NCBI GenBank assembly: GCA_033239005.1
Contig: BSQZ01000006.1
Span: forward strand, 9,320,162 to 9,384,161
DNA from: Lamellibrachia satsuma
Lineage: Eukaryota; Annelida; Polychaeta; Sabellida; Siboglinidae
Reading direction: 5' to 3'
DNA length: 64,000 nt
Shown here: positions 28,601 to 33,678 of the stretch, piece by piece
How positions within the stretch are numbered: the stretch's first letter is position 1
How the letters are laid out: the number at the start of each line of letters is the position of its first letter
Program-made: the position numbers and the translations under genes
Notes under the pieces: model-generated
What the model saw: the letters and a program-made list of their open reading frames with translations, nothing else
The model's database searches: none
Told to the model about the DNA's origin: nothing

Positions 28601-31177
28601 TGCCAGCCACATGTTAACACATCTACCCTTGGCTTTGAGGTAAGTCAACTTCAGAACACAGTTACTTACATTGGAACATCAGGTTATTTTAATACCAGAA
28701 AACAACCTATGTAGGTGAAACGACAGCAGTGACCAATACGTCTAAATAAAATGTTTATTTGAATTGCATACATACTTGCTGGATGCCCATCATCTGAAAT
28801 TGGTGATGGTTGGATGCACAATCATTTGTACACATACGCTATCTTGTACATGTACTTCCATCATGTACAACCATATTGTATGTCTACATGTTGTACGTAT
28901 ACAACCACATTGTACGTGTACAACCATATTGTATGTCTACTTGTTGTACATATACAACCACATTGTACATGTACAACCATATTGTATACCTACATGTTGT
29001 ACATATACAACCACATTGTACATGTACAACCATATTGTATGTCTACATGTTGTACATATACAACCACATTGTACGTGTACAACCATATTGTATGTATACA
29101 TGTTGTACATATACAGCCACATTGTACATATGCAACAATATTGTATGTCTACATGTTGTACATATACAACCACATTGTATGTGTACAACCATATTGTATG
29201 TCTACATGTGGTACATATACAGCCACATTGTACATGTACAACCATATTGTATATGTACAACCATAGTGCATATATACAGCCACATTGTACATGTACAACC
29301 ATATTGTATTATTGGACATTTCTCAGGATAGTTTGTTTTCATGTTCAAACACTTCTTTTAACATATCCAAAAAGTTTTGTTTACCTCAATAAAGCTTTCG
29401 CCACCTTCCCAAGGTTTCTTCAACAGTACTAATGATGACATCCTGGTGGTCACAGTCCACCACCAACAAGTCCGTCCTCACAAACCATGCAACCACCGAG
29501 AACCATCTCATAGACTAGGAAGGACAGAGACAGAGACAGCGACCAAGATGAGATGAACTATTAACTTCCACATGATGAGGTCATCCTACCAGGACGTCAC
29601 CGTCAGTAGTACTGTTGAAGCCACCTTGGGAAGGTGACGAAAGCTCTACTGTGGTAAACAAAACCTTTTGGATATGTTAAGAAGTGTTTGAACAACCATG
29701 TTGTATGTCTACATCCATCTTGACATGCATTGTGTCTAGTCCTTAGGACCACAAAAGCATGTTTCAGTCCACAACCACTTCACTCCTGTTCATTCTAGCA
29801 CACATTTTTATAAGGGAAGCATTCAACCATATAGCAATTGCACAAATCTCACATAATTTCCCCACTGTCTATAACCATCAGTGTAGTTGAAAACATTGCA
29901 CATAAGCTTTGAAATGGCAGCAAGAGTATTTTATTTGAAAGAAACCTTCCTGGTTGAGAGGCTGATGTTGTAACCACTTTGCTGCTGCACAGCCCAAACA
30001 TTGAAAGGTGTATTGCGATATTCAGTAGCTCACTGGAGTACAGAAAGTTTGACTACTAGTCAACAAATATTAAATATTTGCCAAAACAATGTGGTAATTG
30101 TGTTCCCAGTATAATAATATATATTATTTTAGGGGGTGGCAAGCGATGTGACAAGCAGACAACCAGCTACTGGGGTAAGTAAAGCTACTGGGGTAAACTA
30201 CACATGAGTGACATGAAGTGGGAAGTTGCTTTAGCTGTTGTAAAAAGGGATCTTTTCTAATTCATTTCTGTGAAAGGAACCGTCTGTTTGTAATTAAATT
30301 TGTGTATTGGTGGTGGAATGTCTGTATTCTTTGCATATGTTATATGTTCGTGATGACTTCTTGATGTATATATGTTATCGTCATGCTTGTAGGAATGTGG
30401 TCTCTGAGATACTTGGTAGACGGGGCTGTACATGTGTTCAATTCCAGCCTGGTTGCTTTGAAGAGCTCACATTCCTGTTAACCCATTAGACCCCACAACG
30501 GCCGGGGCCGGGGCCAGCCGCTCTGTGCAGTCCTGGAACTGCCGCTGCTGGCCGCATACAGGACCCTCTATTCAAAAAAATCCTGGCGAATAACTACTGA
30601 ACTAAACGCTACAAAATTTTGCACGTGCGTGGGTTGCCCTTTCGGAAATTTTGATTTTCATCGGTTTTGTTCATGCTATCTCGAAAATTTTTATTTCTAT
30701 ATTTGTCATGATAAAATATGGTATAACCTGAAAAATAACCGATTTGATAATTTTTTTAATGGTGCAAAGCTAACACATATAGCTACATTTTCTTCGCTGG
30801 TTTGCATAGGGTTATAGCATGGTATCATTGTCAAATGTCAGTCGCAAGGTAGAATAACTTTCAAAGTTTTAACAAACTTACTATTTTGTCTTTGCAAATT
30901 GTGATCGAATGTCAACATTTTATTAATATATCCTATTTCTATGTATACATGCATGTGGAGAAATTACTACTCTTCAAAATAAACACAACTTGTAATTGCC
31001 AATATTGAATAGTTTTTTCTACAGATTTTTGAATGCAAGGAGTTTGTCAGAAATCCTGGGGCCTAATGGGTTAATGTTCTTTCCAAAGTGGCTGCTTGAT
31101 AAGCAGTCCACTTTGTAATAAAAACGTAATTATTTGGTCCATTTCAAATTATTACTACATCGGACTTGCGTTATTGC

Positions 31178-31231
<54 letters not shown>

Positions 31232-33678
31232 AAATTGAGTAAATTCGGATTTTTATCAAATTTGATCTTTTGGATGGTGATGCATACCTGTGGATATATA
31301 TATATATATTCCAAGAATAAATATATATATATAATTTATATATGATGTCTTAAAATAAAGCCAACACATTGCCCTATAAATATAATCATCATCATCTGGT
31401 CAAAAGACTTCAGGATTTGATGGCTCACCATTCAGCTCTCTCCTTCATACATGCAATTAATTCCTCTGTATCTGTCACACCAGCATCTGATTTTAGGACC
31501 TCGACGTAGCTAAGAGCAGGCCTTCCCCTTGTCAGCTCCCAGAGTATTAGTTTTGACAATGGTGTCCCCGCGTGCATTATGATGCACCCAGTAAACCGCA
31601 TCCTGCAGTCCTGAATCTTGCTTGTTACCCTCATCATTGGTCTGTATAGTTGTTGTCATACAGCTCTTCATTTGTCATGTGCTCTTTCCAGTGAACATTG
31701 AACACCATTTGCAGTAGTCTAGTGTAGCAGCCAATCAACTGCTTTTCCAGAGATTTGGTCAATGTCCGGGTTTCCGATCCATACAGGAGTACTGATTCCA
31801 CAATTGCCACAAAGAGATGTTCCTTCAGATTCCTTGAGATATTTGATTTCCATATTTTCTTCATCTTGTTTGCAGCAGTCCTCGCAAGGCCTTTTCTGAT
31901 TCGTATGTCCTCCTCAGTGGAATCTACCCATGTATATATTATAATATATATAAATATATATTATATAATGTGTATATATATATGTGTGTGTGTGCATGCG
32001 TGTGTGCGTGCGTGCGTGTGCATGGTGTAGGTACAGTCTTGCTCATTGAAATATGACCACTGTTTGATTTCTGAGGTTTTACGACAAGTAAAAGCTACTA
32101 AGAGCTTGCTCGTCGTAACAGCTTGCAAGCGCAAACTAACAATGTTGTTGGTGCATCGACTAGCTTTGAATGAAAATGCAGGCAACATGTGCACAGTTCA
32201 TCGTTGGACACAATGTTGTTTGTTGGTGGTGGTCTTACTTCATTGAGCAAGTCTGTGCATCCATATGCATGCATACACATTTCTTAGGTCTAAATATAAA
32301 TTAATTGAAACCCATTAATTATACTTGTTCTATTGATTTAATATATATTGCGTATTCTATGACATATGATGAAAACCATATCTTCCCTCACAAGTAAATA
32401 TTATTCACTCTGTTTCACAGACTCCGTATGGCAATGGTCACATGCAAGTTCCTCTTAACAGAGTAAGTTGTATTGCGCAAACATATTGCAATGTGGAGTA
32501 CCGAAGTACCATGTATATATAAATGTCGCATTGTCTATCAGACATTGGTCAAGTACACGTGTGTGATTGTACTGTATTCCATGTGTGTGCTTGATTGCAT
32601 TGAAACATATTTAGATTATGTTGCCAAAGATTTAAAAGTATTTTGGAGTATTTGTATTTTAGTAGTTAGCATCAATGTAAATGTATTTCATATAGGTTTT
32701 AGATAAATCTCATGATAAGATTTGCTTGTGTGGTTTTCTGGAATGTTGATTTTTAAGTTGGTTTACAAGGAACTTTACTGCTTACTGAAAGTAATAGTAT
32801 TCTGCTGCTGCACCGATCTGACATTCATGTTTGTGTAAGAGTGTTTCTACTTATATTAACAATGATGAGAGGAATATCTACGAAGTAAACTAAACCTGTG
32901 GCATACGTATTGACTACTTCGTAATGCGTATACACGTTTATGTACAAGCATATACATATATTATTATAAAGGCTATACCTGGCTCTTGAAAGTTAAAACT
33001 GACATTTAAAAAAGTTTAAATATGAAGGTATAAAATGCTAACCATCAGTGTCACTTGATTTAATATGATGCATATTCTATGACTTGTCAACTTGTTTCAC
33101 AGATACATATTATTTATTCTGTTACACAGACGCTGCATCATGCAGGCTACAATCAATCGCAAATTCCTGATAATAATACAGTAAGTGATATTGAATAAAA
33201 GTATTGCAGCATAGAGTATCGAAGAGTATCGGGTATGTGTAAATGCCACATCATGTGCGAGATGGAATCATGTATAATTATTATGTACTTGATGTATTGT
33301 GTATTTTATTATGTTTAAACACATGTAATTTTATATCAAATAGTAGTTGTAGTTCAAGTACATTTGCTATAAATTAAAACAACATATATTGGTATTGTAT
33401 TTAGGTGTTAAGCATAAATACCTCTTTATTTAGGTGTTGTAATTTTGTATTACACTATGGATCCATCTCTACAGTGATGATGTATAATGCTCATGATCTT
33501 ATTCGTTTGCAAAAGTAATAATTGCCGTTACGTGAACAATGGAAGTAGATGTCAAAAGATAGCAAGCAAACGTGTACGAACATTTACCTATTCTATGCTA
33601 GGTTCCTTCACTTATACTTGTCTTTCTTGTTTCTTTCAGAGCCAGTCATTGAACCTGCCTCCACCCTCTTTCCCTTGA
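1740..33678 (+). CDS. gene 1: CARD protein with Pro/His/Gln-rich tail built from a micro-exon array (spliced model, 451 aa)
   Basis: Spliced model: 1740-2014, 2288-2343, 14214-14380, 18991-19077, 19907-20047, 20770-20838, 21243-21311, 23257-23304, 23474-23521, 23908-23955, 24139-24177, 24870-24908, 27977-28024, 28592-28639, 30133-30174, 32421-32462, 33130-33180, 33640-33678. All introns are GT-AG and phases agree throughout; the sum is 1356 nt ending in TGA. Residues 1-91 form a CARD, a six-helix homotypic interaction domain used by apoptosome and inflammasome adaptors. From about residue 110 the protein is low-complexity, first Lys/Glu/Thr-rich, then Ser/Pro-rich, then tandem Pro/His/Tyr/Gln peptides. 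No protease, NACHT or kinase domain is visible. By family knowledge a CARD-only protein would act as adaptor or decoy in the cytosol; that role is inference. The model assumes every micro-exon is used; isoforms are likely. Confidence 0.75.
2288..2343 (+). CDS. gene 1 exon: short linker after the CARD
   Basis: Preceded by tatccag and followed by donor gtagga. It is 56 nt, entered in phase 2 (completing a Cys codon) and left in phase 1. It encodes a Ser/Thr/Gly/Pro linker (LRRSSGTTAGIQATEPP). The phase fits the exon at 14214 exactly. Confidence 0.65.
3200..4500. repeat. dispersed repeat, first copy, with an internal insertion
   Basis: Segments 3220-3480 and 4385-4495 match, in order, parts of 19370-19770 (for example tacatcaacaaaccggattc versus tacatcaacaaacctgattc). 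The roughly 900 bases between them at 3490-4385 have no counterpart in the other copy, so this copy carries an insertion or the other a deletion. No coding capacity is visible. Superfamily unknown. Confidence 0.5.
4762..5872. mobile_element. non-autonomous hAT-type transposon with 8-bp target-site duplication
   Basis: The element is 1111 bp. The left end reads CAGGGCTGGGTTTAATTAC and the reverse complement of the right end reads CAGGGCTAGGTCCAAATATG. It is flanked by a perfect 8-bp direct repeat CTCATATT at 4754-4761 and 5873-5880. An 8-bp duplication and CAGGG ends are hallmarks of hAT. Both subterminal regions are packed with tattered copies of CAATTACAATTACA and its complement. No transposase is present. 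It sits in the first long intron of gene 1. Confidence 0.85.
5905..6005. repeat. left arm of a distant inverted repeat (partner 10425-10515)
   Basis: Begins GGACATAACCCCTC and ends near AACAAAACCCCTCA. The reverse complement of 10425-10515 starts with the same GGACATAACCCCTC and ends AGGACAAAACACCTCA. The arms are about 100 bp and about 4.4 kb apart, and bracket the nested LINE block. Confidence 0.5.
6200..6832 (+). mobile_element. LINE reverse transcriptase fragment, outer element of a nest (upstream part)
   Basis: An open frame at 6223-6759 carries the RT hallmark GVPQGSVLGPKLF.LYINDI, then a thumb region W.AVNRLSLNISKTNYMLFG and KCLGVLIDN. The YADD box is not preserved. CR1/L2/Jockey-like by motif style. 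The frame breaks at about 6830 and the homology resumes at about 9600, because a second LINE of the same kind is inserted in reverse orientation. Degraded and not a host gene. Confidence 0.75.
6833..9600 (-). mobile_element. LINE (CR1/L2/Jockey-like), inserted inside another LINE in opposite orientation
   Basis: Reading right to left: an endonuclease C-terminus around 9546-9350 (ending SDHLPVF), a linker region, the RT core near 8106-8000 (FGVPQGSILGPKLFLMYINDI, then FADET where FADDT is expected), a thumb at 7829-7600 (VNRLSLNVAKTNHMLF and LGVLIDHKLNW), and a C-terminal domain with CCEIWGSTYK. A run of ATAATAATAATAAA at 6824-6842 is the reverse complement of a (TTA)n 3' tail. Frames are broken by stops and short deletions, so it is dead. 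CCATACATAAT at the left edge and CCCTACATTAT at the right edge look like an eroded target-site duplication. Confidence 0.75.
9597..10310 (+). mobile_element. LINE fragment, outer element of the nest (downstream part)
   Basis: At 9597-9630 the sequence reads PYIMYCIEVWG, the continuation of the C-terminal domain interrupted at 6830 (LPY). Further on, KLRILKVPDIVELR matches the LGILKLPDIIKLR of the inner LINE. Stops and shifts are frequent. The part from about 9970 to 10310, ending in gaaataaagacc, is probably its 3' untranslated tail. Confidence 0.65.
10425..10515. repeat. right arm of a distant inverted repeat (partner 5905-6005)
   Basis: On the minus strand it reads GGACATAACCCCTC at its start and AGGACAAAACACCTCA near its end, mirroring 5905-6005. 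Confidence 0.5.
10605..10671 (+). CDS. candidate alternative exon of gene 1
   Basis: Preceded by tttatttccag and followed by gtagat. Entered in phase 1 from the 2343 donor it is open for 22 codons (KYDWRAALLKKNELGQPVPE). Its 67 nt leave the wrong phase for the exon at 14214, where inclusion would give an immediate stop. It is therefore left out of the main model. It could be a short-isoform exon, part of an unseen exon pair, or a chance match. Confidence 0.25.
10735..11810 (+). repeat. 49-bp minisatellite, about 22 copies
   Basis: The core unit contains CATCAGTACCCCTGGCAGAT followed by CTACCCTCACCAYCAGGGG. Unit starts at 10802, 10851 and 10900 fix the period at 49 bp. Variation is mainly single substitutions (accaccagg/accatcagg; ggtgtctga/ggcgtctga/ggcatctga). 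Because 49 is not a multiple of three the array cannot encode a regular peptide repeat. It lies in the intron of gene 1 just after the candidate exon at 10605. Confidence 0.95.
11811..12243. other. intronic stretch without a recognised feature
   Basis: Unique-looking sequence between the minisatellite and a hAT-like element. Open frames here are short and have no splice or domain support. Confidence 0.4.
12244..13617. mobile_element. hAT-like non-autonomous element interrupted by a LINE
   Basis: The left end CAGAGTTATGGTCAGTTAC and the reverse-complemented right end CAGACTTGGTGGTCAATTAC form an imperfect terminal inverted repeat. Flanking 8-mers GTGCTGGG (12236-12243) and ATGCTGGC (13618-13625) agree at six positions, fitting an old 8-bp duplication. 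Like the element at 4762 it is full of TAATTGGAATTGG-type subterminal repeats. About 950 bp in the middle is a reversed LINE. Confidence 0.55.
12546..13500 (-). mobile_element. 3' part of a CR1/L2-like LINE inserted in the hAT-like element
   Basis: The minus strand at 13450-13106 reads GIQNCAAHLITRTRKYEHIT followed by PVLECLHWLPVHLQPTYKVL, the standard C-terminal block after the RT thumb in CR1/L2-type elements. The 3' untranslated end at 12546-12650 contains the reverse complement of a GCGC...GGCGC structured tail ending in a (TTAT)n-like run. Truncated at the 5' side. Confidence 0.75.
13983..14090 (-). mobile_element. solo 3' end of a CR1-like LINE
   Basis: It contains ggaagccattggtttatc and a tail of aacaagattgaacaagattg. 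On the minus strand these match the 3' ends of the LINE copies ending near 22890 (+) and 37140 (-). No coding part remains. Confidence 0.6.
14214..14380 (+). CDS. gene 1 exon: Lys/Thr/Glu-rich linker
   Basis: Preceded by acctccag and followed by gtaact. It is 167 nt, entered in phase 1 and left in phase 0. It encodes a charged linker with a repeating TDK/ATDKK pattern and ends SVNKLTAMFEKK. The last motif resembles SVKMHIQMFNKLAKEQ at the end of the gene 2 exon 43332-43402, which supports homology of the two genes downstream of the CARD. No known domain. Confidence 0.75.
14510..15312 (+). mobile_element. pogo/Tigger-like DNA transposon remnant with TA target sites
   Basis: The left end CAGTGAAACCTCGGTATCC and the reverse-complemented right end CGGTTGAACCTCACTATTA match at most positions. 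TA dinucleotides flank both (14508-14509, 15313-15314). Inside, at about 14985-15110, the plus strand encodes AKRRVRNELNLKTKMDLIRD and HQLLAERFNI, which looks like the N-terminal psq/CENP-B helix-turn-helix of Tigger transposases. The DDE catalytic part is missing, so it is an internally deleted copy. Confidence 0.65.
15350..15570. repeat. imperfect short tandem repeat of TTATGTGACAT
   Basis: Around a dozen degenerate copies of an 11-15 base motif (ttatgtgacattat), some inverted (cacataatattattatgtgg, a near-perfect palindrome at 15420-15440). Probably slippage-derived. Confidence 0.7.
15703..15994. mobile_element. MITE with CAGTGGCGCCACTC ends
   Basis: The left end CAGTGGCGCCACTCATAATT and the reverse-complemented right end CAGTGGCGCCACTCAATTAT form an inverted repeat of about 20 bp, each with an internal palindrome GTGGCGCCAC. 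The length is 292 bp with no coding capacity. I could not find a convincing target-site duplication, so the superfamily is open; the ends resemble hAT. Confidence 0.6.
16500..18035 (+). mobile_element. CR1/L2-like LINE, 5'-truncated and frameshifted
   Basis: At 16538-16777 the RT core reads YLQARTQRVVIGG and GSVLGPLLFSLYV, with the ADD box two frames away (cactatgctgatgac). At 17014-17508 the C-terminal part is intact for 164 codons, with ITSWLDYCNTLLYG, LQRIHNSVARLI, LLQELHWLPV and FKILVLTYKAMH. The 3' untranslated tail runs to (TTA)n at 18008-18033. Broken by frameshifts and stops, so not functional. Confidence 0.8.
18040..18610 (-). mobile_element. LINE fragment: region between endonuclease and reverse transcriptase
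   Basis: The minus strand reads VPGWNDYVKEAHIEARHCY then LWRDKA, followed by MRKTRLHLEYLLKQCQQRED and TFWKNISKS. This is the characteristic linker before the RT of Jockey/CR1-like elements (VPGWN...AR....W.....FWK). It is split across frames and adjacent, tail to tail, to the plus-strand LINE ending at 18035. Confidence 0.65.
18991..19077 (+). CDS. gene 1 exon: linker, phase 0-0
   Basis: Preceded by catatttcag and followed by gtatgt. It is 87 nt (29 codons) encoding a polar, Arg/Gln/Gly-rich segment with no recognisable domain. Confidence 0.65.
19370..19770. repeat. dispersed repeat, second copy, interrupted by a LINE/SINE 3' tail
   Basis: Matches 3220-3480 and 4385-4495 in order. At about 19660-19752 it is split by gcgcctgagagcaatc plus gggcgctatataagtaa and TTATTATTA. 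That insert is the same structured 3' tail seen, reversed, at 12546-12650. A mobile tail inserted alone points to a SINE or a very 5'-truncated LINE. Confidence 0.55.
19907..20047 (+). CDS. gene 1 exon: acidic Ser-rich linker, phase 0-0
   Basis: Preceded by ttgtacaaag (a weak acceptor) and followed by gtatct. It is 141 nt (47 codons), phase 0 at both ends. It ends in a casein-kinase-2-like acidic serine cluster, DDSEEEPSSSDSFHED. The start could instead be a later AG (19959), but phase 0 supports the earlier one. Confidence 0.65.
20770..20838 (+). CDS. gene 1 exon: 69-nt Ser/Pro exon, copy 1
   Basis: Preceded by gtatttcag and followed by gtaaat. It has 23 codons, phase 0-0. It aligns without gaps to the next exon: SSEHPTGVLRTKSSPCPPAQ versus SSQDLTGVQRWESLPNAPSQ. 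Confidence 0.7.
21243..21311 (+). CDS. gene 1 exon: 69-nt Ser/Pro exon, copy 2
   Basis: Preceded by actgtttcag and followed by gtaagt. It has 23 codons, phase 0-0, the same length and same T-G-V-x-R and P-x-x-P-x-Q pattern as the exon at 20770. The pair is an exon duplication that precedes the micro-exon array. Confidence 0.7.
21445..22890 (+). mobile_element. CR1-like LINE, internally deleted
   Basis: Starts in an endonuclease remnant (EADYDEAAWC, then GLVYRSPN, then MGDFNH in shifted frames). It jumps to the RT at 21780 (VVYLDFQKAFDKVPHQRLL, SGVPQGTVLGPILF) and continues through KQLIVHLYKAIVRPHLEYC to IDRYLIRVGYT at 22774. The catalytic ADD is changed to EDD and stops interrupt the frame, so it is inactive. 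The 3' tail contains repeated atcttgttaaat. A longer relative lies reversed at 37140-39480. Confidence 0.8.
23005..23215 (+). repeat. CA-rich microsatellite at the head of the micro-exon array
   Basis: Impure (CACACG/CACATG)n. Similar runs at about 23384-23425, 23765-23860 and 24030-24085 precede the next array exons, so this microsatellite belongs to the duplicated unit. Long Thr/His or Cys/Val open frames here are artefacts. Confidence 0.9.
23257..23304 (+). CDS. gene 1 micro-exon A1 (48 nt; long form from 23230)
   Basis: Acceptor tttcacag, donor gtaaat, 16 codons: APYPTVSGQMAHPHYP. A second acceptor cttgcag ends at 23229; using it adds exactly nine in-frame codons (VNVIHSVSQ). Confidence 0.75.
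23474..23521 (+). CDS. gene 1 micro-exon A2 (48 nt; long form from 23447)
   Basis: Acceptor tttcacag, donor gtaagt; ALNPTVSGQMAHPHYP. The upstream acceptor tctcgcag ends at 23446 and adds VNVIYFVSQ in frame. Confidence 0.75.
23564..23766. repeat. 203-bp duplicated block, copy 1 (partner 25098-25300)
   Basis: From cacacattttaatacagcag to tttattttggctac, nearly identical to 25098-25300 (one difference seen: gatgttg/gacgttg). Such identity implies a recent copying event inside the array. Confidence 0.85.
23908..23955 (+). CDS. gene 1 micro-exon A3 (48 nt; long form from 23881)
   Basis: Acceptor ttccacag, donor gtaagt. The coding sequence is identical to A1 (APYPTVSGQMAHPHYP). The upstream acceptor tctcgcag ends at 23880 and adds VNIINFVPQ. 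Confidence 0.75.
24139..24177 (+). CDS. gene 1 micro-exon A4 (39 nt; long form from 24112)
   Basis: Acceptor tttcacag, donor gtaagt; 13 codons APYPTEMAHPHYP. Relative to A1 it has lost nine bases, keeping frame. The upstream acceptor tctcgcag ends at 24111 and adds VNVILSVSQ. Confidence 0.75.
24870..24908 (+). CDS. gene 1 micro-exon A5 (39 nt)
   Basis: Acceptor ggttccacag, donor gtaagt; YSPPIPQAHPGHS. The 27 bases upstream still read VTLIHLVPQ, like the extension of A1-A4, but the distal AG is gone, so only the short form is expected. The intron after it resembles those after A1-A4. Confidence 0.7.
25098..25300. repeat. 203-bp duplicated block, copy 2
   Basis: Near-identical to 23564-23766 and placed downstream of micro-exon A5. 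Confidence 0.85.
25577..25654. repeat. TA dinucleotide microsatellite
   Basis: Two nearly pure (TA)n runs split by aaat. Reading frames with Ile/Tyr runs through it are artefacts. Confidence 0.95.
25660..26900. other. intronic stretch without a recognised feature
   Basis: No exon with matching phase, no domain and no clear repeat. Open frames of 60-104 codons lack support. Confidence 0.4.
26908..27413 (+). repeat. about 16-bp tandem repeat (TTTCRTAGGGTACCTG)
   Basis: Roughly thirty degenerate copies of tttcgtagggtacctg or tttcatagggtacctg, with shorter variants. The repeat is rich in in-frame TAG and is non-coding. Intronic in gene 1. Confidence 0.9.
27977..28024 (+). CDS. gene 1 micro-exon A6 (48 nt; long form from 27950)
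   Basis: Acceptor gttacacag, donor gtaagt; APYPTSHGQMPQPHHS. The upstream acceptor tctcacag ends at 27949 and adds VNISHSVTQ. It is 3 kb from A5 and more diverged, so the double acceptor has outlived much neutral change. Confidence 0.75.
28592..28639 (+). CDS. gene 1 micro-exon A7 (48 nt)
   Basis: Acceptor tatgtgtag, donor gtaagt; 16 codons DQPCQPHVNTSTLGFE. Same length as A1 but weakly similar in sequence. The preceding 27 bases end in an in-frame stop, so there is no long form. Confidence 0.6.
28864..29308 (+). repeat. 53-bp tandem repeat, about 8 copies, palindrome-rich
   Basis: The unit starts ACAACCATATTGTATGTCTA and ends CCACATTGTACATGT. Starts at 28867, 28920, 28973 and 29026 give the 53-bp period. 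It contains self-complementary words (TGTACA, GTACATGTAC, ACATGT). It is open in several frames on both strands simply because the unit lacks stops; not a gene. Confidence 0.9.
29342..29694. repeat. long inverted repeat (hairpin), arms of about 110 bp
   Basis: Left arm 29342-29452 (tgttcaaacacttcttttaa ... caacagtact) is complementary to right arm 29582-29694 (... agtactgttg, then aagaagtgtttgaaca), with a loop of about 130 bp. It may be a foldback transposon or a palindromic duplication. Intronic, between micro-exons A7 and A8. Confidence 0.8.
30133..30174 (+). CDS. gene 1 micro-exon A8 (42 nt)
   Basis: Acceptor tattttag, donor gtaagt; 14 codons GVASDVTSRQPATG. Fits the phase 0-0 pattern; sequence diverged from the Pro/His copies. 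Confidence 0.55.
30482..31070. mobile_element. piggyBac-type MITE with TTAA target sites
   Basis: TTAA flanks both ends (30478-30481, 31071-31074). The left end CCCATTAGACCCCA and reverse-complemented right end CCCATTAGGCCCCAGG are inverted repeats. The length is 589 bp with no transposase. TTAA plus CCC ends are diagnostic of piggyBac. A GC-rich patch (gccggggccggggcc) follows the left end. Confidence 0.85.
31177..31230. repeat. TA microsatellite
   Basis: Pure (AT)n of about 54 bases, with shorter TA runs at 31295-31340. Confidence 0.95.
31385..31930 (-). mobile_element. RTE-like LINE, 3' end fragment
   Basis: Minus-strand frames read HLFVAIVESVLLYGSETRTL, KSLEKQLIGCYTRLLQM and TNEELYD. 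After a frameshift they continue VTSKIQDCRMRFTGC and LWELTRGRPALSYVEVLKSD. This is the standard C-terminal block of RTE-type elements. The 3' tail on the minus strand is GATGATGATTATA. Dead fragment in an intron of gene 1. Confidence 0.75.
31935..32030. repeat. TA and TG microsatellites
   Basis: A TA-rich run at 31935-31985 followed by (TG/CG)n at 31983-32022. Confidence 0.9.
32421..32462 (+). CDS. gene 1 micro-exon A9 (42 nt)
   Basis: Acceptor tgtttcacag, donor gtaagt; TPYGNGHMQVPLNR, recognisably related to A1 (xPYxxxGxMxxP). The distal acceptor has changed from CAG|GTAAAT to CAAGTAAAT and would be out of frame, so only the short form is expected. Confidence 0.65.
33130..33180 (+). CDS. 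gene 1 micro-exon A10 (51 nt; long form from 33103)
   Basis: Acceptor gttacacag, donor gtaagt; 17 codons TLHHAGYNQSQIPDNNT. A distal acceptor tttcacag ends at 33102 and adds IHIIYSVTQ in frame. Here the base pair after the AG is no longer GT, yet AG and frame are kept. Confidence 0.65.
33640..33678 (+). CDS. gene 1 last exon with stop codon
   Basis: A strong pyrimidine tract (cttgtttctttcag) precedes 33640. It reads SQSLNLPPPSFP then TGA at 33676-33678. The phase is right for A10, and the Pro-rich end fits the tail. Confidence 0.65.
   Translation, partial: SQSLNLPPPSFP

Noticed and set aside
28764..29432. Cys/Thr/Tyr-rich frames of 120-222 codons on both strands
   Set aside because: Shadow of the 53-bp tandem repeat; as 53 is not a multiple of three, three frames show the same pattern.
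23220..33190. AG|GT sites upstream of micro-exons read as recursive splice sites (zero-length exons)
   Set aside because: Only 27 bases separate them from the next acceptor, too short for an intron, and A10 keeps the AG but not the GT. Alternative acceptors explain the pattern better.
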